Shown here piece after piece: positions 10,777 through 24,094 of a stretch of DNA of 64,000 nucleotides. The notes under the pieces are model-generated. The model had not been told where the DNA came from. It ran no database searches and worked only from the letters and a program-made list of their open reading frames with translations. Position numbers and translations under genes: made by a program. The DNA is from Microplitis mediator (taxonomy: Eukaryota > Arthropoda > Insecta > Hymenoptera > Braconidae): contig NC_079972.1 of the NCBI RefSeq assembly GCF_029852145.1, positions 14,196,986-14,260,985 on the forward strand, written 5' to 3'. Each line of letters opens with the position of its first letter. Within the stretch, counting starts at the first letter, position 1.

Positions 10777-13700
10777 GTCATAAATATATCATTGTTTCGG
10801 TTAACGATTTCGTGATCGGGTTTTAGATTTTTCCAGGATATTTTCTTTTTGAATTATCGATTAGTCGCATTAAGTTCTTTGCCGGACAGTCACTTGAACA
10901 GAGAGCTGGTCGAGTCTCGGGAGAGTGTTTGAGGTAAAAAAAAAATTTATTGAGCAAATCTACAGAGAAAAGTAAATAAAAGAAAAAGAAATTGTATATC
11001 AACGCGATATCTTTCAAAGAAAAAAATATTCGGGTAATATAATATCGGGTTATCCTACACTATTTGCGGTTTATGAAAGTGTCAACATCAACTCCATAAT
11101 AATAGATAAGGAATTATTTACAAAAAAATTAAAATTTTGCAAACTTTACGATGCCCACATTTACGCACTTATCAGGATACTGTTGATGTTTGGTTATATA
11201 TACGCATTCCCACATTAAAACTTCTCTATAAATAATCGATTATACGATGTATCTTAAACGTTTTAATGAACCTCTACGTGGTATGTGTCCGTTTTCGCGG
11301 TTGGATACCTGCTAACTTAAAACACACTTAACTTTAAAATGTCTTCATTGTTTAAAAGTTTAACACCGCGGGATTTAAATCGTTGGCTCGTAAAACTTCG
11401 CCAAATTAAATATTACAATAGTTTAATTAATATTTACAGTAGAATGTGAGCTTTTTTTAAATTCTTAATTACTTAAAAACCAAAAAAGAATGTCTTTTTT
11501 TGGATAATGACGACAATAATTTTTTTGAATTCAAGTTTGCTTCAGGATGCAGATACTTAAAGACTAAAGTTACCGCTTGTTTGTAAATTGGTAGGCCCTA
11601 AAATGGTGAAGGGAAAAGTTATTGTATTGTGCCCAATTGTCTGTTAATAACCTTGCGAATTGAAGGATTAGGTATTAAATACCTTACATACCGTTTAGGC
11701 CTTTACAATACCTTGTTAAATTATATGTCATTATATATATTCTTCTATTGTGTTGTACAGGTATGAGTAATAAATAATTGGGTGGATAAAATTGGTCTAT
11801 CCCCACTTTTGAGACTCAGATTTTAGCAATGACTTAACAACTGGAAGTTGGTTCAGTATTCAAATGTCTATCTGATGAAGTAGACGTGAAATTTCTTTCA
11901 ACATCGAGGGTGATTTTGATTCATATCTTTGTGTCTGAAAAAAATTTTTTGGTGACTTTAGTGATAAAAAAATTGAAACTGAAAAATGTTCCGTCGGGGT
12001 CTTAAAGTGGCTACGGATTTTTTTCATTTGTCAGGTGAATCAAATCAGAGATTAGAAAAATGAATTTTGGAAAGATGTAAAACATAATTTTGATCTTTTG
12101 TAGATAAAAAAGGATTCATTTTTAATATAAATATTGAATTTCAAAAAAAAATTACGAGTTACTAAGTTCGTTTTATTCAGACAAGACTGTAAAAAGTAAA
12201 AAACGCACGAGATGATTTTGTCGAGTCGATTTAGTGTCATAAATGCATGTAGTGCACATACGTCATGACCATGACAATCATCAAAGACTTGAGAGCCCAT
12301 TTGCAGAACATGTACATGTACTACTACAGCAATCGTGTGTAACTAGAAAAAGTGCAATGCACGCTTTCTTTTCCCTTTTTGTTCTTGTTCTGGTCATACT
12401 GACACTCGTGTATAAATGGACTGAGCTCTAAACACGAGATAGGAAAACGGTATTTTGAAAGCTTTTTTCCGCGTTTTAGTCTTTAAAACGTAAAAATCCA
12501 TATAATGTAAAGTAACAAAGAAAATTCATGTTGATAGATGTAAACGTGAGTATCTATCTGGATCTGGATTAAAAAAATATTGGGTGTCGTTGTAACGCAG
12601 GTATTCTATATTGATGGTGTATAGTGTGTCGGGTAAACTGTTGTAGAGGATTACATCAGTATATTATTTACTTTTTGACTACTACATGTAATTTAATGTC
12701 TTAAAATAAAAAAAAGGTTATATGTGTAGAAAAAGAAGCACATAAAAATAAAAATGTTGTTGGAGAACTTATGCTAAAGGTAATCTATACATATAAGAGA
12801 AAGGTGTCAGGGGTTGTCGTGCGTGTTCGGGGATTGCCAAAAGCCTATATGGCAGCTACATAAGAGAGGTGACAGCCGTTTTCGCGGAGATCGTGTCCCC
12901 TGGAACCCGATATATCGAGTCACAGCTTCCTCTCCTGCTTCTTATTTTTTATCCTCATTTCATTTTAACTTTTTTTTATTTATTTTCTGTCCCCAAGACA
13001 TCCTTATTGGCAGCTATGTCGTATATCCGGTTCACTGGAGGTGTTATATATATAGATACTTCATTTTATAAATGTTACTATTATTATTATTGCTATCATT
13101 ACTCTTATGATTATATATATTATCAAGTGATTGATTGATTTTGATTTATTGCCTAAAATATTTAAAAATTGATTGACATAAATACGTTACGCGTTTATTA
13201 TATGTTGGAGTAAATTATGATTATGTGTGAATTGTAGACGTGCAATTATCTGGATAAACACGCAGCACATGTACAATGTACAACATCCATAGAAATTTGG
13301 TAAATCGACCGGCTAATTTCGTGATTCAATTGTCCGTATCGTTATATTGATCTCGTGTGTACGTTCTCACGATATTATGAAGATTGATTGGTCTGCTAAT
13401 ATATTTATGCGTCGGAAATACCATAACCATTTACAATTCCATTCATAACGACGCGATACATAATTCATTACATGTGTATTTAATATTTAATGCTCAAATT
13501 AATTTAACTGTAAGACTTTAGGCCATATTTTATAATGTTCCTTTTATGGCGGATAGAAAATTTCGGTTTAAATTTACCCTGCGATTTAAAGTGATCCGGG
13601 AACATCTGTCGGAGAAAAAATTATTATTCTTCAGTCCGCCGTGGGGAAAAATAATCGATGAAATTTTTTTTTTATGTTAAAGATAATTATTTTCGTAATT

Positions 13701-14778
13701 TCAACGTGAAAATAAAATAAACGCTCTGAAAATTTGAACTGTTTGATTTTTCGGTTTGAAAAAGCGATGGGATTTTATAAAACTATTGAAATATTAAATA
13801 CCTGATACGTTTATTGAGTTTAAAAACGACTGGTCTATAGAATAATAGAGTAATTTTTATTCAGACATGAATACTGTGGATGTATATAAACATTTTCTAG
13901 TAAATGTCACATCGTAGTGTAAATGATCCTGGCATCTGGCCGGATTTGCACGATTTCAGTTTTATCAGTACAGTACACACTGCACTCGTCATAAATGGAT
14001 CAACAAGGGGATTGGCCAACAGCCCGACTAGCAATTCTCTTTACTTCTCTTTTACTCGCCAGATTATGTTGATATATACACATATAACATATGACTATTT
14101 TTTGCGTGACTGGGTCTTTGAACAGTTTCATTATTATTTATTTTATTTTCAAATTAACAAACTTACTCTTTACTCTTTAAATTACTTAAGAAATTTCTAT
14201 AGCTTTTGCTCCGAACATAATTATGTGCGTGACTCACAAAAGTGATGTAATTAGAGTAAAGTGAACACATACTTTAAGTTAAATACGAAATAATGCCGAA
14301 AAATATTGCCCAATTTAATAAAAAACCAACGTACTTCATACTTGTTGAAAAGTATAAATACATATGTATACAAAAAGAAATGTTGCAAAACCATTTAATG
14401 TACACACAAAAAAAAAAGTATCCTCTCATTACAGACACCAATTATAATTTTTAAATTTCCCTCTGAATTTTCGTAACACTTTTTCAATATAAAAATGCTG
14501 AAACATTTTTTTCTGAAATTCCGATATTACACGAAAAATTTTTAAGAAAATTATTAGGCCTACGACAAAGATCTCATGAAAAAATCTATGGATTGAAAGT
14601 TTCCAAAAATTTGAGGATTTCCAAACAAGAAAAAAATATTTTTCCAGAGTAAAAATTCGCATGTTTTCAAAATTATGTAGAAATGTATTTTCAATACGAC
14701 CGAATTTTCTTTACATTCCGCCCAATTATTGAAAAATTTCGAGTGACCAAAAATTCGAGTCAAGAGAATATATGTCAC
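10777..14778. other. Non-coding stretch, apparently single-copy
   Basis: No gene supported. Short open frames near 12243-12431, 12814-13138 and 13904-14245 have no recognisable domain and overlap low-complexity TATTATTAT or AT-rich sequence. A GC-richer 100-bp patch lies near 12810-12930. Confidence 0.45.
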
Positions 14779-15009
14779 TATATATAGCGGCCGGTGAAAA
14801 ACATCCAATGGGAAGGCTATCCAATAACAAAAATATCCAGGAACGATAATAGCCAAAGGCGGAAATATTATTGGAATGTTATTTATCACATGGATATTAT
14901 TGTTAGTGAATAGTTTTGTTAGCATATATGTTAGCCATTGAATATTTTTATTGGATATTTTTGTTATTGGACATTTTTGCAGTGGGTATTTTTACCGGGC
15001 CCTATATAT
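14779..15009. mobile_element. Foldback MITE of about 230 bp
   Basis: The left arm (14779-14841) reads TATATAGCGGCCGGTGAAAA and then TCCAATAACAAAAATATCCA. The right arm, read on the other strand, gives TATATAGGGCCCGGTAAAAA and the same TCCAATAACAAAAATATCCA. The arms are about 60 bp and imperfect. No second copy was seen in the window, and a target duplication cannot be separated from the TATATA ends. Confidence 0.55.
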
Positions 15010-15010
15010 G

Positions 15011-16910
15011 TATAGTGTTATTAATACCGGTATACATGTAGATGTTGTGATTTATATTAGCATGAAAATTGACCACCCTAGTGCAATATTCGGGGATTAG
15101 AGGATTGTCGAGGGTCCATTGCCAGTGGCCTTGAGCTACATGATGTTAACACACTCTTGTTGTCGTGTTGTTGGTTACGCGTGTTGGAGCTAGACGTGCC
15201 CAATTGAGGTGACACATACTGCTTTGCTGTAATATGAGAAAGTCCAATAGTCGACTTTAAACTGGTGTAAACTAACCCATGCTACGCTCAAAAATACTTT
15301 TAAATCACCTCAGCTCACTTAATTGTTGTCGTATGTTTGTTTTTTATGTTTCGCTCACTTTTTCACTTGTAACTAACCGCTGCATTGTGCTAAGTTATTT
15401 TTATGCATATTATTACACTCGTTACATTATACATTATATATTACATGCTCCGTGAGACTGAAAACTTGACACTCAAAACACGTTTATAAATAATTCCTCA
15501 ACTTTTGGTTATTTTTTTTTTTGTTTTTAATGGCGATTGTTTGGCGGACAATTTAAAACGATACGAGGTTTTATAAATATGCAGAATATAAATAAATTAC
15601 GATAAGTACAAAAGAAAATCCTTGTGACGGGATTAGGAAACCGGGAATCGTTTTTGTAATCTTTAAAATTAGAATGTAAAAATCAATAAATATTAAGATT
15701 ATCAAAGACCGGTACGCCATAAAAACCTGCAATCGTTTCTGATCCCTTGATATTTTGTTCTTCGTATGTTAGATTTAATGGTCATAAGATCACTGATCCG
15801 TTTTATGGTCTTGTTTTAAATTACTGTTGTTTTTTTTTTGTTATAGCAGTATTCCGTAGACAGCACGTATATAGATATATATATTTACATTTAGTAACAT
15901 GTTTTTTTAACGTATGTTTATAAGCTGATTATACATAGACATTTCTCAGAGATTTCTAAAAGACGGTTAGATAATAAATAATTTTATTTTTACATTTGAA
16001 TACTTTTTTTATTTTTTTTTTATATACATGTGAAAACGCGTTAAATATATAACGGACTTCAATTACATCTTATTTGACGTAAAATGTTTGGAAGTGGGCT
16101 GGAATATTCTCAAAAATTTTTTATTCAGATTTTATATGCATGGGAATTAAAATTATTGGTAATTTTTTTTTTTTTTCATACAAATTTTATTCAAAATCGT
16201 ACGGCGCGTAATTTCTGGTGAATTTATTCAGGATCAAAAAAATACATGTCCTCAATTTTCCCGGCGCCGAAATTCAAATTTTATTTGGGCAATTTGTGAA
16301 GAAAATTTGATGGTTCAAAATTACCGTGACAATAGCGGCCTAACTATTTGGGTTTTACGAGACTATCAAAGAAAATAAAATTTTATTAATCGGGAAAGAA
16401 AATTTATTTTTTATTCTTATCACTTTTTAGATGATTGTTCAATTTTTCGAGTAAAAATTAATTTACCATACGTGAAAAATAATAAGTAACTGAAATTGCC
16501 AAAGATAATTTTTACTTTACAATTCTAATGTAAAATTAAAAAAAAATTCTGAATTGAAATGAATAAACTTTTATTCTCAGTGAAATATTTCTCATCATAA
16601 AAATATTTTTTTTGTTACGTAATATCCTATTTCCCTGTGTACCAGGACTTGAAATAAAAAAAAACTCACGAGTCACTATGACTAGTAATTTTTCATAAGA
16701 ATTTACCTGCATTTCTTTTATTAAATTATAAACTCCGAGTTTTTAGTAATCAATTAAAATTATAATCTTGATCTAAAAGACTTTACAACATCAGATAATT
16801 GTCTAAAATTGTTTGTAAAACAAATTAATGGATTTTTCTAAATAATAATATTTTTATCTACACTCGGATATTTCATTACGCTTTACCTTCCTCTTTAATA
16901 TTACATTTAA
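15011..16910. other. Non-coding stretch, nothing recognised
   Basis: AT-rich with poly-T runs (about 15512-15522, 16163-16176). No credible exon. It precedes the coding remnant at 16935. Confidence 0.5.
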
Positions 16911-16934
16911 AATAATAATATAGAAGGACATATA

Positions 16935-17152
16935 ATGATGAAAAAGGATTTTAAAATAAATGACATGTTTGAGGATGGACAACACGAGCCAGCGGATCCA
17001 CAGTACTGAGGGCGGAGGCACTATGGAGTGAAAATGCTAAAAGGGCTGGATATAACAAGTTGGCTCGACACGCAGCTCTACAACAACTGGATATGTATGT
17101 TAATCAAATACACCCGGATCTGATGAATGAAATGAATACTGAATTTATATAG
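16935..17152 (+). pseudogene. Short coding remnant of unknown family, one frameshift
   Basis: From ATG at 16935 (a second ATG follows at 16938) the frame reads MMKKDFKINDMFEDGQHEPA and stops at TGA 17007-17009. A second frame is open from 16973 to TAG 17150-17152 and reads, from 17012, AEALWSENAKRAGYNKLARH, then a helical-looking stretch ending in NEMNTEF and one more residue. Composition in both frames is soluble, mixed-charge and protein-like, unlike any other short frame in this window. The two join naturally if a single base has been lost near 17007-17011, which would give a continuous run of about 72 codons. I do not recognise the family. A pyrimidine-rich tract (about 16881-16896) followed by ATAG at 16920-16923 could be a 3' splice site, so this could be a terminal exon, a decayed retrocopy, or a working exon if the base is a sequence error. 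It lies 150 bp upstream of a dispersed repeat. Confidence 0.4.
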
Positions 17153-17299
17153 AGGCATAAATAATACATGTGACAAAAAATTACCCAAAAAATTCTAATT
17201 AATTCATTTACAGGAAAAAAAAAATTCAATAATAATTTTCATAGATAATAGAAGCTGGGGTAACACGGGCCATTTAGAAAAAATTTTCCATATTTGAAA

Positions 17300-18049
17300 A
17301 AAAAATCGGTCTATCGGTTAACCCTGCGGGCCAGCCCCAAAACTTCCCGCTGTTTTCGAGCTCGTTGAGCTCGATAATACTTTTGTATGCCATTGTCTTA
17401 AAAAAAACCATTTTTTAGCATTTCTTTCTCCCACGATATCTCGCGAACGAATTAACCGATTTTGATTGTTGAGGCGGCAATCGACGTGTTTTATCAAGTT
17501 CTAAAGCTGATCAAATTTTGAAATTGATTTATCGAGTCGTTTTTGGGAAATTTCAAAAAAACCAAAAAAAAAATTTTTTTTGAATTCTTTCGTCAACGGT
17601 TTCTCTTGAACGAATGAACCGATTTTGATGGTTGAGGTGGCATTCGACGCGGCTTATAAAGTTTCAGAGCTGATTAGATTTTGGAATCAATCCATCGAGC
17701 AAAATAAATGTTATTCAAATAAAACATTTTTGAAAAATTTTATTTTTGAAATATCTCCGAACGCACCCTATCGATTAAGCTCACATTTTTACAGCTTCGA
17801 TATTAACAAGCCGCGTCGAATGACACCTCAAAGATCAAAATCGGTTCATCCGTTCAAGAGTTATGAATATTTACATACGTACGTACGTACACACATACAA
17901 ACACTCGGACATCATCGTGAAATTAGTCAGGATAGCTTCCTAGAACCTCAAAACGTCAAAATCTGATAGAAATTCGGTTTTTGCAAATCGGACCGAAACC
18001 AATAACTTCCGAAATTTTTGAAAACTTTCAATTTTCTTAGCGGGAAGTT
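17300..18049. mobile_element. Dispersed repeat with CTTCCCGC ends, copy 1
   Basis: It begins with AAAAATCGGTCTATCGGTTA and the block CCCTGCGGGCCAGCCCCAAA, then AACTTCCCGCTG. It ends TTTTCTTAGCGGGAAGTT. The body contains ATATCTCGCGAACGAAT and CCGATTTTGATGGTTGAGG motifs, and a TACGTACGTACG microsatellite near 17875-17891. Copy 2 is at 23276-24091 in the same orientation. The plus-strand frame 17625-17966 lies wholly inside it and is not a gene. An 11-bp inverted AACTTCCCGCT pair is visible, but the left copy is internal to the conserved block, so the element class is unclear. Confidence 0.75.
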
Positions 18050-21000
18050 AAAAAAATTAATCAAATTATCTGGATACTTTTTTCCGGATCCTTTGAATCG
18101 CTCGAAAATTCAGCTCCCCTAGTTTACAATAAAGTAAAATTACAAATACGTACGTGGATCTTTGTGCAATATATTAAAAAAAAAAGTAATTTAAAGAGAT
18201 AAGTTATAGTTCAAGTATCAGCAGCAGAGTACAAAGTTGTAGAGCTGTAGAGCGTCATATAAAAAAACTAGAGCATCTAGCGACCTCTTTAGAGGAACAT
18301 CACACAGTAGTGTAGGGTGTAAGATATAGGGTGTAGGGTGTAGGGTACTGTGGATCGTCTTATAGTCACCCTTTGCCTTTGCCTCACAGATCTATGATGA
18401 GTATTCGTTCTACATACACACGCACGCGGTCTATGGCACTTGATAGAATGTTGCACTGTACGTTTTTACCTCACACCCTAGCCTCTCGAGGAACATCAAC
18501 CAAGACGTAGTGAGAGTAAGCTCTACGTGAGTAAGAACGAGTTAGAAATGCATCATCTACAAAAACTAGGCGATAAAAATATCCAAACACTGCAGTACTT
18601 TCCATAGTAGTTTAGTTTACTTTTTTTTTATCTTTGGTTTATTTATGCACTAAATTTATATTAATAATTATAATTGTAATTATAATTAATAATGTCTGTT
18701 AAATCGTCTGAATAACTTTCTTTAATGCACAAATATGGAGTAAAAAAATATAAACATAAAGCTTATAACCAGTAACTACTTCTTTCTGGCGGAGAGTTTA
18801 GATGCATACTTTTCTTTTTCGTTTTACTTTTTTGTTCCTCAATTGAAAAGTTGTACATGAATGAGGGCATCCAAATACGAGAGCAAAAAAATATATATAT
18901 GTAAAAAAAAAAAAAAAAAAATAAAATGAAAATAATAAAAGTAAAATATAAAAAATAAAAAATGAGAATGCCGCAGAGGGATACACTGCACATACTACTA
19001 GTGCATGTAGCGCACGAGGAAGGAGGAAAAGGGACGAGTTGAGAAGGATGAAAGCCGGCTGTATATGCAAAGATGATGCGTAGACGATGCACACTAAGAG
19101 TTAGAGTACTCGGCAGGGCACTGCACTCTGCGTGCATTGATCTCGCGTGGGATACGTAGCAACCCGTTTTTTTCAACCCTCCGAGTATCGCGCGTACACT
19201 ACTCTTGTGCTCACTCTCTTTTTCTCTAGTCCACACGTGTGCACACATACCTACACAATATATCTCGATTAAAACTTAAATCTAAATATCTAACACTTTG
19301 AACTTTATGATAATTTAAACCTATAAATATAAAATTATCATATGAGGACAAGTGAAATTTAAAGTCTATCATTATGATGCACAATACTGATGACTGATGC
19401 AGACGCTGACGCTGATGACTATTTTCCACGCGTGTTCTCGTCGTCGAGGTTGTAGTCGACGTCGTCATGTGGGTAAAAAACCGACAAGTAAAGAGTTGAC
19501 GAGTGGCGGAAAGAGAAAGAAATAAAAGTTGTGCCCGACTGGTGCATACACTGCATATATAAAACTATATAGAACTATAGAGAGCACAGTGGATGATGAC
19601 GGGAGAGGAGACGGAAAAGAGAGAGTGGGAGAGAGTGAGAGAGCGGACGTCGTCAGTAGCAGCGTGAATGCCCAGGGGGAAAGACTCATTAAAATAAATA
19701 AACGACGTAGACATACGCACAGCCCTCAGCTCTCGCAAGATCTCCACACGCACCCTTGCGAATCCATGTCACCGTATACATTGCATCAGCAGCAGCGGTA
19801 GCAGAGGCTGGGAGCAGTAACAGGAGCAGGTAAAATGCTTAAGAAGATTAGCAACTGCTTTTTGAGTCACCGGGACTTGACGCACATAACTCTCTTGCGA
19901 CAATTCTCGCGAACGTCCTAGCGAATTTTCCACCGTTCTCTCGGATAAAGGACGAGTGTGCGCTGGCACCCCTCTCTCCGACTGTCAAGTACTCTGCCGC
20001 TTGAATTCACTCTCTTCACCGCATCCACCCGTATATTTAGTGTTATGTGTAAGTCACTGCAAACCAGAGAAAATTCGCGGCGTCATTTATTTTTTATCGT
20101 TTGCCTTAGCAATTCGTAAATTGTGGTGAGCAAAAACCCGTTAAATTTAACTTATAATTCACATCATGTTACGACAAGTATAACATGAAACGAGAGCGAC
20201 TAAATTTTTACCCCAGTGTATTTCCTTATTTTACATATATCATCAACATATATTTTTAGTAAGATTGCGGCACTTATCCTCGCTCAATCTCGAGGATTCA
20301 TTTTTTTCATTAAATTCTTATCGGGCTAAACAATACACCCGCTAAGTACCATAATGAATAAATTTTAAATAACGCTTCTTATATGTTATTGACGGCTGAC
20401 AGACGTTTTATTACACAGTCTTTAAGAGTAGTAAAGAGAATAAGTAATGGATAAAAACAAAAAAAAAAAAAAAGTAATAACGAAGGCGTAGTCAGATCGT
20501 AGAGTCATCATTAACGCAGACTTTTGTGCTACGGTGATGCCGATAAGTCATTAAGAATAGCTCGTGATCTTTCATCGTGTGAGTTATTTATATATACATA
20601 TATGCATCATTGCCACATACCACTCGTACTCATACATTTGTAATATATGTGTAAGGTATATCCCCTTAGAGGGTGCGCGTGTCTTGTTAGCGACACCCTC
20701 GGCGTCTGATGAGAGTTCTCTTCTTTTCACACTCCCTCGTCGATGCCAGTTATTCAGTAGTGCACATAGTCGACGCATGTAAAAAAAAAAATATATATAC
20801 ATATATATACACATGTGTGTATGTATAATTGCACTTATGGCAAGTTGCACTAACACGTTTGCACGGTTTATTTTTTTTTCTTTTATGCGGCCGTTGAGAT
20901 GGCACATGATTTTAAGTGCTCAGCAATATATATATATATATAGCGAACGTCATACAGTACATATATGTATGTATCACCTCGTTATATTGGAGAAACGAGT

Positions 21001-23275
21001 GACAAGACGGTGTTGCAGCTACCAGTCACCTATACTGCATTTTCTGGTACGGTAGGTTAGTTAAGGTGCTACTCTGTCAAGCTTTCCTCTCCTGCCTAGT
21101 CTATGCCAGCGTATTTTGTAGTTTGCAGTTACGTCTGCAGTCTGCAGTCTGCGTCTCTAGCCATGAGTTAAGTCTGTCCTTTCGGTTTTATAATACTGCG
21201 TTGCCGAGTTCAGCTCCACGTATATGGCAGACATAAATAATCGGTTTTGAGTTGGCAAGCCGTCTTTAGGCGTAATATAGAAACTACTGACGAGCGCAAT
21301 AGACAGCAACAATTGCTGATTTAAACACCGCTCTCTGCTGCCAATTTTTTTCACTGCTTTCCAAACAAATAATTCAAATTTTATTACTACTATTATTATT
21401 ATTTTATTTTTTACTCCATATGATTATTCATCAAAACATTAGCGTTTGTAAAAAATTAAAATACATAATTTGACATAAATTACTTGGATTTATTGGTACG
21501 TGTATTGAGAGAGTGTGATTTACCGAGTACTCATCGTAAATTGATTGGGACATACATCAACGACAATAACACATATATTCTACATATGTCGTATACATAT
21601 CGTCGTAATATAGCATTATTATAATCATTAATAAAACCAAAGTGTTGTTGTGTAGTCGAAAGAATTTTCCTGTAGTAGTCATAGGGCCGCCTGTGGCTCT
21701 TCGGTAATAATATTAGTAAAAGTAATACATTTAACTTGTTACTTGTATTGTGACTGTCTCACATAGTCATCGGTTGTATATAATATCTGTAGAAAGTAAC
21801 ATATTGCAAGTCTACAAGTATTTTCAGTGGACTGCAGTCTGAGGATCCTCGTGCATCTCCTGCGGCTTCGCCTTGTGCACAACCACACCAGTACTTACTT
21901 TATACATCCTCTATTTCTTTTTCTCCACCTCATCCTATTATATTGTATCCTTTTTTTTTTATTTCCACCTACCCGTCTATCTTTATATAAAAGCGATACG
22001 ACTTAAGTATCCAGTATGAAAATACCTTTATAACCACTTTTGCATTTTTATTTTTATTCACATCCACACCCGACATATACTCACACACGCACACATGCAC
22101 ACAAATATTTAATCAGTAGAGTAGTTTTCCATAAAAATATAAAATCAGTAAATAATTTACAAAAAAAATTAATATAGCAGTCATACGTAAGCCGTCTTTG
22201 CTTTGCTTGAATATATTAAATTTGTCTGGAAGAGAAAAATATCAGCCTCCAGATTTACGCAAGCATGAAACCTAGCAACAAAGTATGAAGTATAATATGC
22301 ACACGTATATGGAACACGGTGAGAGCGATAGACGGCTGTGGTGGCGGTACGGCGGCGACGACGGCGAGCGTCTCGTCGTTAAAACCGCAACTTTGTGAGT
22401 AGAGCAGAATCACGGTTGGCGCACCTCTATTCATGTCGAGTTACGATCTTACAGATACCGAGTTTGCCCTTACCTCCAAGAGAGGCGACACGAATATGCT
22501 GGGCGTTATGCGATAACGGTCAAAGCCGTCTTTGTGTTACGTTGATGACTCATTTAAGATAGTTAGCCCGTTTTAACGTATATATTGGCGATGGCGAAAC
22601 CATTCGATTATCATCGTCGCGGCTCAAAATGACAAATCAATTGACACTGATTTATTTACATTTATCTACTATTTATATCCACTGATATATTGCTTTCCGC
22701 TGGGCTATAAATCCCAGTAAACTCCTTATCCAAAGCATTGTTAACTTTTAAAAGTTAGAGAGTAACTCGGAGCTTATGAATATTTAAAAACCGGCCGACA
22801 ATATTTCAGATAACTGGGAAAAAATACGCTCGAACGATAGTAATTATTCAGAGTACGCAACAAGAACAATATCATTTTTTTATGATAAATTGCTGTCGGG
22901 TGTCGTTAGTAAAAATTAATATCCGCAATTAATAATTACCATCGCTATTGAAAAATTTTTATAGGTGTGAAAAATTATATTTTACTAATAAAAAATTTAA
23001 TGTTGGTATTGATTACCACTTTTGACACTTTTATACGTTAACTGACTTATTAATGGGTAAAAATTACAATGCAAAATTAATAACAGTGATCATTTTTTCT
23101 GTACTTAGTGAGACGACTCAGCAAAAGGTGTGACTTGGTAATTTTTACTAATGGAGAAAATCTTAAACTCAAGTGAAAGTTAAAACTAACAAGATTTCTG
23201 CAGTTTCTGATTTCCCGTCACAGAAATATTTGCTAAAATTTTTTTTTCATTATAAAAAAATTAGTCGGATCAACG
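18050..23275. other. Non-coding stretch with GC-richer patches
   Basis: No gene supported. Contents: a TAGGGTG heptamer run near 18310-18347; a poly-A block 18904-18921; a purine-rich GAGAGTGGGAGAGAG tract near 19617-19645; a moderately GC-rich 450-bp patch 19590-20050 containing CAG/GTAAAA at 19829-19834; TA microsatellites near 20788-20812 and 20926-20942; and a CpG-rich patch 22320-22400 (GGCGGTACGGCGGCGACGAC). The long minus-strand frame 18763-19248 crosses poly-A/T and is spurious. Confidence 0.45.
22320..22400. promoter_or_regulatory. CpG-rich patch, possible promoter or first exon
   Basis: GGTGGCGGTACGGCGGCGAC and following CGGCGAGCGTCTCGTCG make this the most CpG-dense 80 bp I saw in an otherwise AT-rich window. 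A GTGAGT lies just downstream (about 22396). No initiator or ORF confirms a promoter. Confidence 0.2.
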
Positions 23276-24091
23276 CACTGAAAAAAATCGGTCTGTCAGT
23301 TGACCCTGCGGGCCAGCCCCAAAACTTCCCGCTGTTTTCGAGCTCGCTGAGCTCGAAAACATTATTGTGAATATATTTTCGAGCTCTTCGAGCTCGCAAA
23401 TACTTTTGTATGCCATTGTTTTGTAAAAAACCATTTTTTAGCATTTCTTTCTTCCACGATATCTCGCGAACGAATCAACCGATTTTGATGGTTGAGGTGG
23501 CAATCGACGCGTTTTATCAAGTTCTAAAGCTGGTCGAATTTTGAAATTGATTTACTCAGCCGTTTTTGAGAAATTTCAAAAAAACCAAGGAAAAAATTTT
23601 TTTTGAATTCTTTCGTCAACGGTTTCTCTTGAACGAATGAACCGATTTTGATGGTTGAGGTGGCATTCGACGCGGCTTATAGAGTTTTAGAGCTGATTAG
23701 ATTTTGGAATCAATCCATCGAGCAAATTGGAAGTTATCCAAATAAAACATTTTTGAAAAAATTTTATTTTTGAAATATCTCTGAACGCACCCTACCGATT
23801 AAGTTCAAATTTCTACGGCCTCAAGACATTAACAAGCCGCGTCGAATGACACCTCAACGATCAAAATCGGTTCATCCGTTCAAGAGTTATGAATATTTAC
23901 ATACATACATACGTACGTACGTACGTACGTACACACATACATACACTCGGACATCATCGTGAAATTAGTCAGGATAGCTTCCTAGGACCTCGAAACGTCG
24001 ACATCTGATGGAAATTCGATTTTCGTAAATCGGACCGAAACCAATAACTTCCCGAATTTTTGAAAATTTACAATTTTCTTAGCGGGAAGTT
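23276..24091. mobile_element. Dispersed repeat with CTTCCCGC ends, copy 2
   Basis: Same family and orientation as 17300-18049, with an extra ~40-bp block near 23360-23400 that repeats the TTCGAGCTC motif, and a longer TACGTACG microsatellite (about 23901-23940). Here the left edge reads CACTGAAAAAAATCGG (23276), echoing the CACTG termini of other elements in the window. The right edge is AGCGGGAAGTT (24091). The short ORFs in it are by-products. Confidence 0.75.
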
Positions 24092-24094
24092 AAA

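Noticed and set aside
17625..17966. 113-codon frame with mixed composition
   Set aside because: It lies wholly inside a dispersed repeat whose second copy at 23276 does not preserve the frame.
18763..19248. 161-codon minus-strand frame
   Set aside because: It crosses poly-A/T, giving phenylalanine/isoleucine strings; composition not protein-like.
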